A DNA stretch of 64,000 nucleotides from positions 1,302,001 to 1,366,000 of the forward strand of contig QPFY01000003.1 of the NCBI GenBank assembly GCA_003665825.1, given 5' to 3'. Shown one piece after another: positions 24,854-35,948 of this stretch. This stretch comes from Microbotryum silenes-acaulis (Eukaryota > Basidiomycota > Microbotryomycetes > Microbotryales > Microbotryaceae). The notes under the pieces were generated by a model, which worked only from the letters and a program-made list of their open reading frames with translations, was not told where the DNA came from and did not search any database. Positions within the stretch are counted from its first letter, which is position 1. Each line of letters starts with the position of its first letter. The translations under genes were made by a program, and so were the position numbers.

Positions 24854-25189
24854 GCGACGACGGCGCAGCTTCTTCATGCCAGTGTAGGTCGTTCCACCAG
24901 TCCAGCCGTTGGGGCCCATGCTCTCACTCTTGCGCGACTTGGAGCCGTCGTGCTTGGCGTGGGAGTTCTTCGCGTCGTCCGAGGCCGAAGGGGAGTTTTC
25001 GGATGCGGAAAGTTGGGAGGACGATGGGATGGCACTTTTGGGATCGACGCTCGGGGTGTCGTTGGGTTGCCTAAGTTCATTAGAAGTGTCGACGTCGCGC
25101 GCTTGCCGCAGAGGAGGTACCGGCGCGGCGATGGCGAGAGCGGTATGGAACAGTAAGAAGCTCAAGCACAACGACATGGAACAACGCAT
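24854..25189 (-). CDS. small secreted or membrane protein candidate (first exon)
   Basis: The first exon codes for 112 residues and ends at a good GTGAGT donor (24853 downward). The N terminus MRCSMSLCLSFLLFHTALA has the h-region and small-residue cleavage site of a signal peptide, cleaved around AIAA/PVPP. The rest is Ser/Asp/Lys-rich and disordered, then has a short ordered-looking GPNGWTGGTTYTG block and a KKLRRRR run at the exon edge. If the intron is not removed the frame reads on to a stop at 24800. A membrane-helix exon near 24600-24700 may belong to it. No family recognised; small secreted proteins of this type are common in plant-associated fungi, but a role is not shown. Confidence 0.5.
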
Positions 25190-26948
25190 GATGGGCAGGG
25201 GCAGTTTAAGTCAAGTAAATAAATCGCGAGGGCCTGTGACTTGGGGCGGTTGGTGGGATGTCGAGGGGGCGGAAGCTGAGAGTGTGGTTCGCCAAGTGAT
25301 CGGAACGAAGTCAAAAGACAAATGCCGGTTGCGCAGTGTTGAGTGGATTCACCGCAAATGGTGGGATGCATCGCCCTGTTAATTGCTCAAAAATTGGCTT
25401 TTTCCGCAACGGTTGACTCCCTCGAAGGTCTCCTTTCCTGAGGAAGCGAGGCAAACGTACCGAGACATGGTGCCTCCTGTGTTGTCGCGCCCGGCGGCCC
25501 CAGATTCGTCTGGCTCCTGGCTCCTTGATAGGTAGCTCCGGAATTCGCTTGGGCTAGTCAGCGGCCGAGGATCAGGCTAGTGTACTCCTCAAGGTATCTG
25601 CCAGAACAACACTGACTTACCTACAACTTTAAGCCGAAACCCAAGGTGGTGGGTAGTGAGCATAGTGAGCAGTAGGCATTGCCTCGTTTCCGGGAAAAGG
25701 CCCTCGTGCGGTGTCACTGCCACCGCGAACGGCTCGTCGAAAGGGGCGAGTCGTTAGCAAGAATATGATCGAGCACCGCACGGTGGTTTTCTTCATCGCC
25801 GCGCACGTGCGCGATTATTGTCATGGACCTGAAGCAGAGCTCATTTCGCCGTTGCGGATAAATGCTGTTCGCGGCAGACGATCGGCTGTTGATGAACATG
25901 GCCTCACGAAAGTGCTTTTCCGAGCATGGGTCCAAACATGGCGTTGCTGCCCCTCGGTGTTGTTCACGACCAGGAGCACAGTTACAAAGCACCCGGCGGT
26001 ATACAATTCCGTAAAAGGGTCGGGTCAACTCGCGATGAGGTGATCGATCCGCCGAGGAACAAAATTTCGAAATGTTTGTAAGATTGACGCACCGCGCGGC
26101 AGCGACGAGGCCCGAACCCGAGTCTACCCGGGTTCCGTCTTCAACGCGTCGTTCGGATATTACATAAGCCGAAAGGCTGGGCGAATACCGCAGGAGCAAG
26201 GGAGAAGTGTGGACAACAAAACACGTGCCGATAGGTGACATGGCTTCAGGAGCCGTTGTCTGCTTTTTCTGCGAATCGCCGGCTCAAAACTCAAAAAACG
26301 AGGACTGCAGAACGACGCGCGCAGTGGTAGTCAAATCGGTCGATCAGTCCGGCGGTCCGGCGGCTGAATGGTGCAAGTCTGTTACTCTGCGAGTATTTGG
26401 TGAACAGTCGGCGAGCCATCGACTTGCAGACGGCTGAACATGGCCCCCAACTTCTAGCTCCTGTCCAGCTAAACTGCGCTAGCCTCGGTGGCCCCCGGGG
26501 CGGGGAAGGAGCACGTGGCTGCGGGGCAGCGGCGCTATCTCCAGAAAATGAGGGCGTTGAGAACGGAGTCGAATTTCAAGGCTGGGATCCCCACACACTT
26601 TCGAAAGAAAAGCTTCAGGTCTAAAGAGCTTCAAGGATCCATCAGACCGGTAGAATCAGGGAGTTCAGATGCAGACGAGCGATGGTCCACAGGAGACAGA
26701 TACCATTTCCTCGACATCGGCGCGTGCCCTTTGCGCTGGGGAAACAGACCCTTTCATACTCGCACGGATCACTCTGATTTCTTCACATGGAAACGGTGAC
26801 GGAGAGACACTCGCCCGAAGGGAAGAGATTCGTGTCGGACAGTATCCTTCCAAGGATGCATCGCAGGCCGCAAGGCGCATTCAGGCATCGGCAGGGCCGC
26901 AGTACTCCTTGGCCACGAAAGACTGATCAATCGATTCCATTTCAACAG
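25190..26948. other. 1.75-kb gene-poor region
   Basis: Only overlapping short open frames on both strands (the longest, 25714-26241 minus, has 175 codons). None has domains, splice-linked neighbours or the codon pattern of the adjacent genes. No repeat or RNA gene recognised. Confidence 0.4.
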
Positions 26949-29656
26949 CTAGGGATGGTCGTCTCGCTCATCTCTGGTCGCGAAAGCGCGATGGCTGATC
27001 CAATTCGGGACGTCAACCGGTCTACAGAGCAGGGTCACCACATTCCTTCTGACCGAACGGAGCTTGTATGGATTGCTGATCGGCGTGCCATCCGCTGGGT
27101 CAATGGCACCGGAACGGTCACCCTTCGGTCGTAGCTGAGTAAGTACACGGGCGCGCGTCAGAGCTGCAACGACAGACAAATCTTCAACCTTGTGTCTTGA
27201 GACGCTTACCATCTCAATCGTGGTCCTGTTCGTCCATATCAGTCGCGCGTGGTACGTAAAGAGTCCAAAGATCGGCACTAACAGCGCGAATGCGATGACA
27301 GCGACAACGATGCTCCCAATGACATCCCAACGGGTGACCCAAGGCCTACGAAAGTCAGCGACATTGATTGGATCGCGGCAGAGAGCCTGTTGGTGGCCGA
27401 TGTGCCACGCCGAGAATGCGATGGCCCAAACGGCGCATAGGATCGCGGAAACGAGGAACGCTATGAAGGGGGTGTAGTTGCGCCGTCCGATGCACTGCAA
27501 AAGAAGGGCGTAACATCGGTATGCATCTCGAACCAGCGCGCAATCGATCAGATAGAGCCACTTACGTTATTGAGAAAGGTACACTGCCGGGATTCATGCC
27601 CGCAGATAAGTGGATCAGCGACTTCGTTCGCAGCCACCACGGACCGGCTCGGCCAAGGACTCACATGGTGGTCGGTGTGCTCAACGCAGTTGTCGCACAA
27701 TCGACAGTGGCTCGCCCTCGGGGGTCGATACGTGTGACAAGTCTCGCACCATTTTGTCAGGACGAGACTTCCTTTGATACGCAAGAACCTCGGCTCCACT
27801 TTGAGACCCGCGTGGCCTTCACCGTCAATGTCTTCGACCCATTTCGTGTCGGGGGTCGGATCAAGGTTGCGTGGAATGATCCCCGGGTCAGTCCAGCACG
27901 TCTTGATCATGTTTGTCCACATCAGAGCGACGATATAGATGAAGAGGAAGATGCTGACTTTGCCGCCTGCACCGAGGTGGTGCCAGATAAACGAAGCGGA
28001 GAAAGTGAGGAACATGATTGGCATAATAATCGCCAACGCGAATGAAATGACGAAAGGTAAAAGGTCATCCCCCGAAGTGAGGAAACGGCCGCTGATGAAG
28101 AAGCGGTTTGAACCACCATGCAGTTGATAATTGCGCAAAGGTTGACCGCGATCGTCGAGGATGGGCTCGGCAGCAGGTAGGCAGAGCTGTGTGGGCGACG
28201 CGGGTGTTGGCGGCAGAGACGAGGAGTGATGGTACCCTTGACGATCGTAGTCAAAGCAGATCAGTCGAGATCGGTTCCAGTCATCGGTCGACGGAGAGAC
28301 CGGTGATTCTCGGCTTATTCCGTCGACTTTCACCGACGGGTGACTACTTTTATTCGACGGGGCGATCGAGTGATCGCCATTGCCAAAGATAGACATGCCC
28401 GTCAATACTCGACGGTCGTGGTGTCCACCATCGCACGAGGATGGGCGTATCCCAAAAATGGGCTCCCTCGACACCGTGCCTCGACTGAGGATCGTGGGTG
28501 TGGTCAGTACGCTGGAGCTAAGACTGTCGTTCTTGCGTCGACTCGAGGCTGTCGAAAACGTGCGCCGTAGCTCGACCTCGTCGGGTATCGCATGTTGCTC
28601 GTCCCACTTCTGCACAGCTTCTTGGTCCCCTGTCCGCCGCTGGTGACTTAAACGCATCGAGGCTGTCCTTCCGCCGAGGGCCAAGTCCTCCTCGACCTCT
28701 TGTTGGGACATGTCGCTCGAGTTCCTCCTCATCGCGGCTGATGACGGGCTCGGCCGCAAGGAAGCAGACGCTGAGGGTGATCGGCTGTGCTGGAACTGCT
28801 GTTGATGAAGATTAGCAGGAGAGGAAAATCTGAATTGGTGTGTTTCACTCGTCGAGGTAGAGGGACTGGCAACGGAAGCGAGATGGGGCGTGGTCGGCGA
28901 TGTCGCTGGCGAGGAGATGCGGGTGATCAGGGGGCCCTTCGTTATATTTTTGGGTATCCGAATTTCGCGACTTGTCGTAGGGGATGAGGAGATTGTTCCG
29001 CCCATCATGCTTGATCGCCAATTGTTTCGCGGCGGCGGCGAACTAGATCGGGACGGATCGCCAAGTCGGGGCTCTGAGCTCGAGACCCGCCCGGTTGAAG
29101 AAAGGAAGGCGCCATTCGCCGAGGCAGGGGCAGAGGGTCCCGGCGAGGACTGGTGATGAGCTGCCAGCAGCGTCGATCTGACGCCCGTGGGCTTGAGTAA
29201 TGTCGAATTGGGCAGGATCAAAATCGAATGGGCTTGAATTGCGGTAGATGGGGACGAGTGCGATTCATGTTGGACCTGAGCCTCAGTCTGCAAGCCCGCT
29301 CGAAACATGCAAGGGGCCCGAGACAGAGACAGAGACCCCGACGGAGACGACGAGCGAGTCGTGGCCGTGTGCCGCTCCGTCGTAAAGGACGCAGCACGAG
29401 GTCGATCGCCTTTGTGATACTCTGCTGTCGACGATGTCGTTAGAGACGTTGTTGAGCTGGCTCGTGACCTTGTTGGAGACATAATCCCGGGTGCTGCTGG
29501 TGCTGGCGTCGCTTTCTTGCTGACATGCGCGTTCGACATCATGGTGTCGAAGGGGCTACCGTCGCCTGTGGAGGTCGATGCCATAATCCATCCAGTGCTG
29601 TCAGTGAGGGAGAGAGTGTAAGCCGATGAACGAAGGGTGCTCCAAGGGTGCTCCAA
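26949..29656 (-). CDS. ERF2: DHHC palmitoyltransferase, ERF2/ZDHHC9-14-18 type
   Basis: Endomembrane enzyme that S-palmitoylates proteins; yeast Erf2 modifies Ras with Erf4. Exons 29656-27665, 27583-27566 (18 nt), 27494-27210 and 27134-26949 give 826 residues. About 450 N-terminal residues are Ser/Pro/Thr-rich and disordered, far longer than in yeast Erf2 (359 residues in total), then come two membrane helices, the cysteine-rich domain ([29 protein letters not shown] with TFLNNCIG), two more helices and the ERF2-type tail GTPISNPYKLRSVRRN. The catalytic Cys is the first residue of the 18-nt exon. The start could also be the Met at 29584 (ASTSTGDG). The gene is read divergently from the DUF3237 gene. 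Confidence 0.92.
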
Positions 29657-30036
29657 GGGCAGGACGTGGACGAACGGGTTGGTTTACAGGAGAGCCTGTC
29701 GCTTCAGATCTGGCTTGAAAGACTAGCCAGGGGTGCGTGCACGGGCGCGTAAAGTGACGAAACCAAGCTCAAAGATGCCAATGCCGAGCTGCTCGCCGTC
29801 ACTCGGGGAGACTCGGGGCCACGTGCGCTCGGTCCTGCCGCGCCCCGACTCACCCAGCCTAATGCCGTCCCGCGGTTCGGCTTCGACAGGGATCCGAGTT
29901 CGGTCTCCTTCTCCTACCTGATACCCTCGCAGCACATCCTTCAACCGCAGTTGATCCGATCTCACAAGGTATTGCTATGAGGGAGTTTTACACCGCTGGA
30001 TCGACCGACAAGACGCCAGAAACGCACCGAGACGCG
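29657..30036. promoter_or_regulatory. divergent ERF2/DUF3237 upstream region
   Basis: 380 bp between two divergent starts. It contains a direct repeat next to the ERF2 start (ggtgctccaa twice, 29637-29657) and an in-frame ATG at 29977 that could lengthen the DUF3237 protein by 20 residues. Confidence 0.4.
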
Positions 30037-31076
30037 ATGGAGCTCCGCATCCCGCGCCCCACCGTCTCCACGCATTCGTTCCGACTCGTGTGCGATCTCG
30101 AGCCCGTCCGAGCCTTGGGCCAGGGTTTACATGCCGATGGTGGACAGTCAGTTACTTCAAACCGTCGAACTCACGCAGGAGCTGCGGTGCTGTCCTTGCT
30201 GATGCTCTTCCACCACAACGCCCTCATTCCCCACTTCCGCTCTACCACCTCCCGGCTGATCTCGCTTACGGCCGGCGCATGAAACGGTTCCGCGCTTTGC
30301 CACAAAAAGATTTAAGCAAGTCAACAGCGACGACGAGCAACACAACTTTCTTTTCGATAAGTTTCTGACTAACCATGACATTGTTTTGAGTTCGCAGCTG
30401 GATCAACTTCACTGGAGGTCATTTCGAAGCCAGTTGGGGCACAGGGGTCGTGATGTGAGAACCAATTTGCCTCCCGCTCCACATCTCCTCGCGATCTTCG
30501 TCTTCATTCTAGAGGTTCCCAGCCCACTAGAGCTGATTTCGTCCGTTTTACATCCTTTAGGCCCGGTGGACAAGACTCGCAGCACGTCCTTTCGCTTGAC
30601 CATCCTTCGGCACCCTACTCGGCCCAATTATCGACTCGCTACCTGCTGCAGACCACGAGCGATGAAGACGGTCCGCATTACATCCAAGTCCAAACCAGGG
30701 GATGGAGGACCGGACCTCCCGAGGTTATGGAACGACTTGCTGCGTCCGCTCGAGAGGGTTTCACCGGAGTCGCACCGACCGTCGATGAGTACAAGTTCAG
30801 GTTGTTTTTGGAGATGGAGGTGAGGGGGAAACGATTAGCGCGAATTCAGGATCGTACCATCTCTCGCCTCTGACCCGATTCGCCTCGCCACTCAACAGTG
30901 TGACGCGAGGGACACAAAGTATGGATGGCTCAACACCGCCATGTGGGTGGGCAGCGGCATCAGGCTCGGAAGACAAGGTCGGTTCCTCCTCTCACCGCCT
31001 CCGCTTCGCTCTCACCGCTAATAGGGATTGTCGTCGAACCTTTGCAGTTATCTACGATGCCTACTTGGTCGAATGA
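30037..31076 (+). CDS. DUF3237-family protein
   Basis: Small cytosolic beta-barrel protein of unknown activity (DUF3237). Exons 30037-30146, 30398-30454, 30561-30819, 30899-30977 and 31048-31076 give 177 residues, the usual size. Family landmarks in order: a first strand FRLVCDLEPVRALG, HWINFTGGHFEA, VVMPGGQDSQHVLS, YLLQTTSDEDGPHYIQV then QTRGWRTGP, VDEYKFRLFLEME, and the C-terminal block YGWLNTAMWVGSG...VIYDAYLVE. The C-terminal four exons are clear; the first join (252-nt intron) is my best in-phase solution and the least certain. It ends 121 bp from the convergent polynucleotide kinase gene. Confidence 0.75.
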
Positions 31077-31197
31077 TCCAATGTCTTCATCTCCATATCG
31101 TGAAACTCCAAATGTAATTGCTTAAAATTACCAGGGTCTATTATACTGTACATCTGATTCCGGACACTCAAGAGATCATTCTGTCGACTCTTCCCGT

Positions 31198-33320
31198 CTA
31201 TAAAGCTGTCCTTCTCGCGATGAATGGATTCGGTCTCTTCCATACGTCCAAGCATCTCCTCCACTTCTTCTGCTCTTCCGTCGTCCCAACGAGCTTGAAA
31301 TGGATCTTGATCACCTCGATTCCTGTGCAGTCGATCACGTCAAAAGTCAGAACTCAGTTAATTCGACACATTCTCAAGAAGCGAGGAAGATTGCACCTTC
31401 TTCATCCGCGTCGGGAACTTGCCATCTCCTATCCCAGCTCTCCCAAACTTCCCTCGGTACCATCTCTCTCTCTTCCCCTCTTTCGAATGCTAATCTTTTG
31501 GCATACTTCTTCTTCAAAGGGTCGTAAGCAAGCGCACTCGGGCTCAGTGCTCTACACACCGTGTTATGTTTACAAAGCTCCCTGTCCGTCGTAAAGTGGA
31601 AAAGACGGACTTTGATCCCACCACGTGAGCGGCTAGATTGGTCCGCTGCGTCCATTGAAGACCTCGCTCGACTAAGCTGCGATATATGGCTGACGATCGA
31701 GGCGCGTAGGGATCGGGAGGGAAGGAGCAAGTCAATGACGCAGGACGGAGGGTATGGTGTGGATAGGAAATGATAGGTTAAGAGCGCCAGTGCGTCGGGT
31801 AACGAAGCATCGCCCTAGTTCACTCTCGGAAGAAGAAAGTTGAGCTCAGAAAATTCGATTTACCAAAGAATGCCAGCCACTCACGATGCGAAGATAGCCT
31901 TCTCCCTTGAAGTTGTCGCGGTAAAACTTGGTCTTTCCCGCTCCCGAAGGACCAATGAACAAGACCACTTCAGGTTCTTCTGCCGGTGCGACAATAAGAG
32001 GGGATGTTGAAGGTGAGAATAGTGGGCCCGTGTACGAGTAGTTGAGGGAAGGCCAATGGTCGGTGCGGAATGACCATTGCGTGGAGATCGGGCGACAGAG
32101 AAAGTACTCCTCCGGGGTGTAGAAAGGAAGATCTATGAAGGGCAAACACATCGGTGTTTCAAAATTAACCCTCGATTTCTTCGCACATAACGGGACCCTT
32201 TCACGGACCGAGGTTGTGCGCGAACTCTGGGAAGCATGGGCATGGGCCGTATCAGCTGATCAGCTTCACTTGTGATGCGCGCCCTCGGTTCATGGAGGGG
32301 CCAGAGACTCACTTCGATCGATGTCCGTTGCGTCGGCACGAGGGCGCTGGTCCCGTGCAGGCCGTCCAGCCGAATCCCCGATGTAGAAGGACTGTGTAAG
32401 ATCTATCTCGATGAGACAAAGAGACAAAATCGTGGGTTCACTGGCGTCGCGTCAATCATATGCGATAACGTGGATGGGAAACTTTGCCGATCGGCGGCTC
32501 TCGCGACTACGCTGAACTCACCAACTTCGACTCCCTCATTACAATATTGAACGAAATAGTCCCACATTCCAGTTGCCGGTTTTCTGTACATCGAATAATC
32601 GATTGCGGCAAAGACATGGAATGGTACGTTCTCTAGCCCACGCCGCGCCATCATCGGGAGCTTGAGCCGAAAACTGTGTTGAGATTTGGCCAAACCAGCT
32701 TGGTTCGAGAAGAAGACAATCGTATAGCTATGGAAGGGAACTAGGATACAAAGACGTAAGTCATAGGTACGATCGGCGATTTGTGTCCTTCGGGGTGAGA
32801 GGAATATTCTGTGCTACGCACCCGTTCGCGTGAGCTTGGCACAGCTTGGGCACCACCTGGGCATTGAGCCAAGTCCAGTCGTTCTCATTGTCCGGGAATG
32901 TCTTATTCCGCCTCAGCGAGTCCTTGCGGTGGGTAATCAAAGTTCCATCAATCTGCAGGCAGTCAAAAACGAGCCGGCAGACGATTCATTGGTAGGCAGC
33001 TCATGTCATCTAGTGAACTGCAACTGCAGTGGACGAGAACTGACATCGAAAGCGGCGATCCTGGCCGATGATTTGGGTCGCTTCCACGTCGCATGCCAGC
33101 ACGACGTGTTGCCCAACAGTTCGTCCGAAAATTCGGAGTCGGGCAAAGAAAGGATCGAACAAGCGAGCTTGATGATTTTGCTCGATGAGGGAGAGGAGAA
33201 GGGAGATGTCGACACGCTCGCAGCCCGCTTGCCTGGCGATGGATCACTGGAGCATCAGCTGCCGGTCGGGTATGTGAGCCAATCTGCTCTGAGGGGCGAC
33301 AACTCACCCGAGGTGCCCAT
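31198..33320 (-). CDS. PNK1: polynucleotide kinase 3'-phosphatase
   Basis: DNA end-processing enzyme for single-strand break repair: removes 3'-phosphates and phosphorylates 5'-hydroxyl ends. Exons 33320-33308, 33232-33045, 32952-32822, 32727-32522, 32402-32313, 32226-32209 (18 nt), 32132-31885, 31814-31397 and 31322-31198 give 478 residues. The HAD phosphatase domain has FDIDGTLIT (nucleophile Asp split from Phe-Asp by an intron), the FFSNQAGLA strand, the YRKPATGMWD loop and FYIGDSAGR. The kinase domain begins after PFYTPEEYF with a P-loop GPSGAGKTKF. The usual DNTN motif of the kinase reads DLLL here (SCVIDLLLPSRSLRAS), although the Asp and a following Arg are kept. No FHA domain precedes the phosphatase, as in S. 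pombe Pnk1. The 13-nt first exon was chosen by phase. Confidence 0.88.
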
Positions 33321-33528
33321 GAATGATTGTCCAGACCTATGTACTATATGTCCAGCATCGAATAAACCCCTGGCCCAAACAGCTCGGTCAGTTGCGACCC
33401 GACTGGCGAAACGACCAAAGTCAATGGGCCTCGCGCGTCGACGCGTCGAGTAGCAGCCACGCGCACGGTTCTAATGGCTCGCTTCGATCCCTGAAGCTCT
33501 CTAGAGCTGAAGGTTTGTTCAACGAAAA

Positions 33529-35778
33529 TTGGGGGGGCGCGAGCTGGGGAAATTGATGACAATCTCAACATTAGTAATTCTCGTTGGCGCGGGGCGGCTC
33601 TGGTGGGGCGGACCGGCCACTGGCCCGATTCTTCGAGACGTCATCAACTCGATCCCCACCGAGGCCCGTCAGCCTGGACCTCTTCCCCGCAACACCGCCC
33701 ACATCCATCTCATCCACAAACGCGGCGAGAGGGATCAGCTCTCGAACAAACGCCCCATATCGCTCATCAATGCGGACGAGCGCATCATCTCCCAAGCCCA
33801 CAACCAGCGCCTCACTCCCTTGCTCGAGTCCCTGATCGGCCCAACCCAACGTGGCTTTGTTCCGAGCCGTTGGATCGGCACGAACATCGCTGAGGTCCAG
33901 TGTCTCATGGACCCTGGACTTCCGGGCTCAACACCCGTGTCCGGCATGCTAGCGGTGATGGACTTTGAAAAGGCTTACGATCGTCTTTCCCACGCGTACC
34001 TTGATGCAGTCCTCTGCGCCGTTGGCCTCGGCCCCAAAGCCCGCCAATGGTACCGAGCGACCTACACCAACCAATCCGCCTCGATCTTCCTCAGCGGTTG
34101 GCTCTCTGCTGCTTTCGACATCCTGTCGGGCGTTCGGCAAGGTGATCCTCTGACTCCGTCTCTCTTCGTTCTGGCGATCGAAGGTTTTGCCTGTCAGATT
34201 CGATTGAGATTCAAGGGCATCGAGATTGCGGGCCTCCAAAACATTCGAGAACTCCTCTTTGCCGACGACGCTTGCTGCGCACTCCACAACCTCTCGGACT
34301 TCGACCACCTCAATCGGGCGATCGAGCTTTACGAACGGGCAAGTGCCAGCAAGCTCAGCAACGCCAAATCTTTCCTCTACCCCCTCGGAGCTTTTCGGGA
34401 TCGGCCGATCGCCCCAGATCTCGGGACCTGGCGTCTCAGCGATTCGCAGTTTCGCTACCTTGGTATTCAGGTCGGGGTGGAGATCGCCGAGGATGCGGGC
34501 TGGGAAGATGTCAAGGCGTCGACCATCGCTCGGATACGCTCAATTCCGATGTACGATCTCCCATATGCAGCCAAGTGTTCGATCATCAACATCTACTGCT
34601 ACACAAAGATCCTGTACTACAGCCGATTCCTCCCCGCCCCCAAGAGCGTTGTCAAGGAGATCGAGGAGGCCGTCATGCTCACCATTCACGGTCGAGCTTC
34701 GGATGGTACTCAGCGACGTCCGAAGGTCTCCCGGTCGCGCCTCTGCACCCCTCTCGATCACGGCGGCTTCGGCTTGATTGATCTGCCTCGGCGTCTAGCG
34801 ATCGATCACGCGAAATGGGTCTTCCAGCTCCGGGCCCCGGACGGCTGCTTCACACGCCACCTCTTCGACATCCGCATTCGCCTCCAGGCACCGAACCAAC
34901 CAACCCCTTTCACCTTGTCCAGACCGGCCCCCAACCAGCATCGTCGCCCTTGGATCTGGATCTGGTGGGCATACTTTTGCCATCCTCCCCCTAAGTGGGA
35001 CCATGCGGTGAGAAAGACGAGAAAACTTCTTCCTGCACGTTGGGTCCGATACTTCGAAGCCTGGGCGTCGGTGACCACGCTCAATCCCCCGGAACTCTCC
35101 AAGAGCCAGAACCTCGAGCAATGGGCGACGCACGTACTCTACTTCCCAGCGGGCCACGGAATACAACTCTCGGTAAACCCGACGCTTTTTCGAGGGCCCG
35201 ATGGCGAGGTGATGACGCCGTCTTCGTTCGTGAACGCGTCCAAACGCCACCAAGTCTTCATCTTCCCTCCTATCTTCCCCAAGGGACACCAGAAGGTATT
35301 CTATCTGCCTGAGCAACGTTGGAACGCTTGGTGGAAGGCTTTGCGCAAGGTTCGCCGGGTTCACTCGGACGCCGAGGATACCGGCCACCTTCTCTCCCTG
35401 GGGTCCCTCCATCCGGGCAGCCAAGTCGCCTCCCCAACCAGCCCTCACCCCAACAATCGATCTGCCTCCTGTGTGATGTGCCTCTCGGAAGCACCCGAGT
35501 GCCTGGCCCACCTCGCGGTCGGCTGCCCATTTGCCCGGCGTCTCTGGTCTGCGCTGTCCCCGACCCCCCACCCAGTCTTTGTGGACTTTGTATGTCCGGT
35601 CGTGTCTCGCTCGGAACGTCGCCTTGTCGAACTGCGAGTCCTCTTCTTTCACTCGATCTGGAAGCTCTGTCGCCGTCGCCGATTCTCGTCGGATCTTTTG
35701 GAACCGATCACCGAAACGGACTTCGAGGGGCTTCGAGCCTCTATTCAGGAGTCCAAGGATCGCCTAGTGTCTCTGTAA
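33529..35778 (+). CDS. LINE reverse transcriptase (N-terminally truncated ORF2)
   Basis: Single uninterrupted frame of 749 codons, intron-free unlike its neighbours. Reverse transcriptase blocks are complete: HLIHKRGERDQLSNKRPISL, AVMDFEKAYDRL (catalytic Asp), GVRQGDPLTPSLF, and the LFADDA box (FADD catalytic pair). A thumb-like region and a C-terminal zf-RVT knuckle (CVMCLSEAPECLAHLAVGC then PFARRLW) follow, an arrangement typical of Tad1/I-type LINEs. The apurinic endonuclease domain is absent because of 5' truncation, so it cannot move on its own. Its first 24 codons lie in the flanking repeat and are probably not element sequence. No stop codon or frameshift interrupts 730 codons, so the insertion is young. 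Confidence 0.88.
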   Translation: MGGRELGKLMTISTLVILVGAGRLWWGGPATGPILRDVINSIPTEARQPGPLPRNTAHIHLIHKRGERDQLSNKRPISLINADERIISQAHNQRLTPLLESLIGPTQRGFVPSRWIGTNIAEVQCLMDPGLPGSTPVSGMLAVMDFEKAYDRLSHAYLDAVLCAVGLGPKARQWYRATYTNQSASIFLSGWLSAAFDILSGVRQGDPLTPSLFVLAIEGFACQIRLRFKGIEIAGLQNIRELLFADDACCALHNLSDFDHLNRAIELYERASASKLSNAKSFLYPLGAFRDRPIAPDLGTWRLSDSQFRYLGIQVGVEIAEDAGWEDVKASTIARIRSIPMYDLPYAAKCSIINIYCYTKILYYSRFLPAPKSVVKEIEEAVMLTIHGRASDGTQRRPKVSRSRLCTPLDHGGFGLIDLPRRLAIDHAKWVFQLRAPDGCFTRHLFDIRIRLQAPNQPTPFTLSRPAPNQHRRPWIWIWWAYFCHPPPKWDHAVRKTRKLLPARWVRYFEAWASVTTLNPPELSKSQNLEQWATHVLYFPAGHGIQLSVNPTLFRGPDGEVMTPSSFVNASKRHQVFIFPPIFPKGHQKVFYLPEQRWNAWWKALRKVRRVHSDAEDTGHLLSLGSLHPGSQVASPTSPHPNNRSASCVMCLSEAPECLAHLAVGCPFARRLWSALSPTPHPVFVDFVCPVVSRSERRLVELRVLFFHSIWKLCRRRRFSSDLLEPITETDFEGLRASIQESKDRLVSL
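33531..33600 (+). repeat. flanking direct repeat, copy 1
   Basis: About 70 bp starting with a G7 run and containing TCTCAACATTAGTAAT and CTCGTTGGCG. It matches 35949-36018 with about 8 mismatches and no gaps. It lies immediately 5' of the truncated LINE sequence. Confidence 0.85.
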
Positions 35779-35945
35779 GCCACCAAAGGGGGTTTTAGTG
35801 GGTATGGTTGATCCTGGTTCAGGGTCAATGAGTCCTACACTACTGGCTTCTGCCAGTGTGCGTAACAGCATTCCCTCCGACTTTTCCGAAGATTTCTAGG
35901 TATTAATATAATTATGCTGTCAATGAAGTCTATCAAATAAAAAAG
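33601..35945 (+). mobile_element. 5'-truncated non-LTR retrotransposon (LINE)
   Basis: The element holds only the reverse transcriptase part of a LINE ORF2, a short 3' untranslated tract with a hairpin-like TTGATCCTGGTTCAGGGTCAA, and an A-rich end (AAATAAAAAA) at about 35936-35944. No endonuclease domain, RNase H or ORF1 lies upstream. The exact 5' junction is inferred as the end of the flanking repeat. Confidence 0.8.
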
Positions 35946-35948
35946 GGT

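Noticed and set aside
25714..26241. 175-codon minus-strand open frame
   Set aside because: Irregular composition, a similar-sized frame on the opposite strand, no domain, no splice-linked neighbours.
27521..28045. 174-codon plus-strand open frame
   Set aside because: Antisense to the DHHC palmitoyltransferase; no independent features.
34795..35652. 285-codon minus-strand open frame inside the LINE
   Set aside because: Shadow of the reverse transcriptase frame; Arg/Gly-rich composition typical of antisense GC-rich coding DNA.
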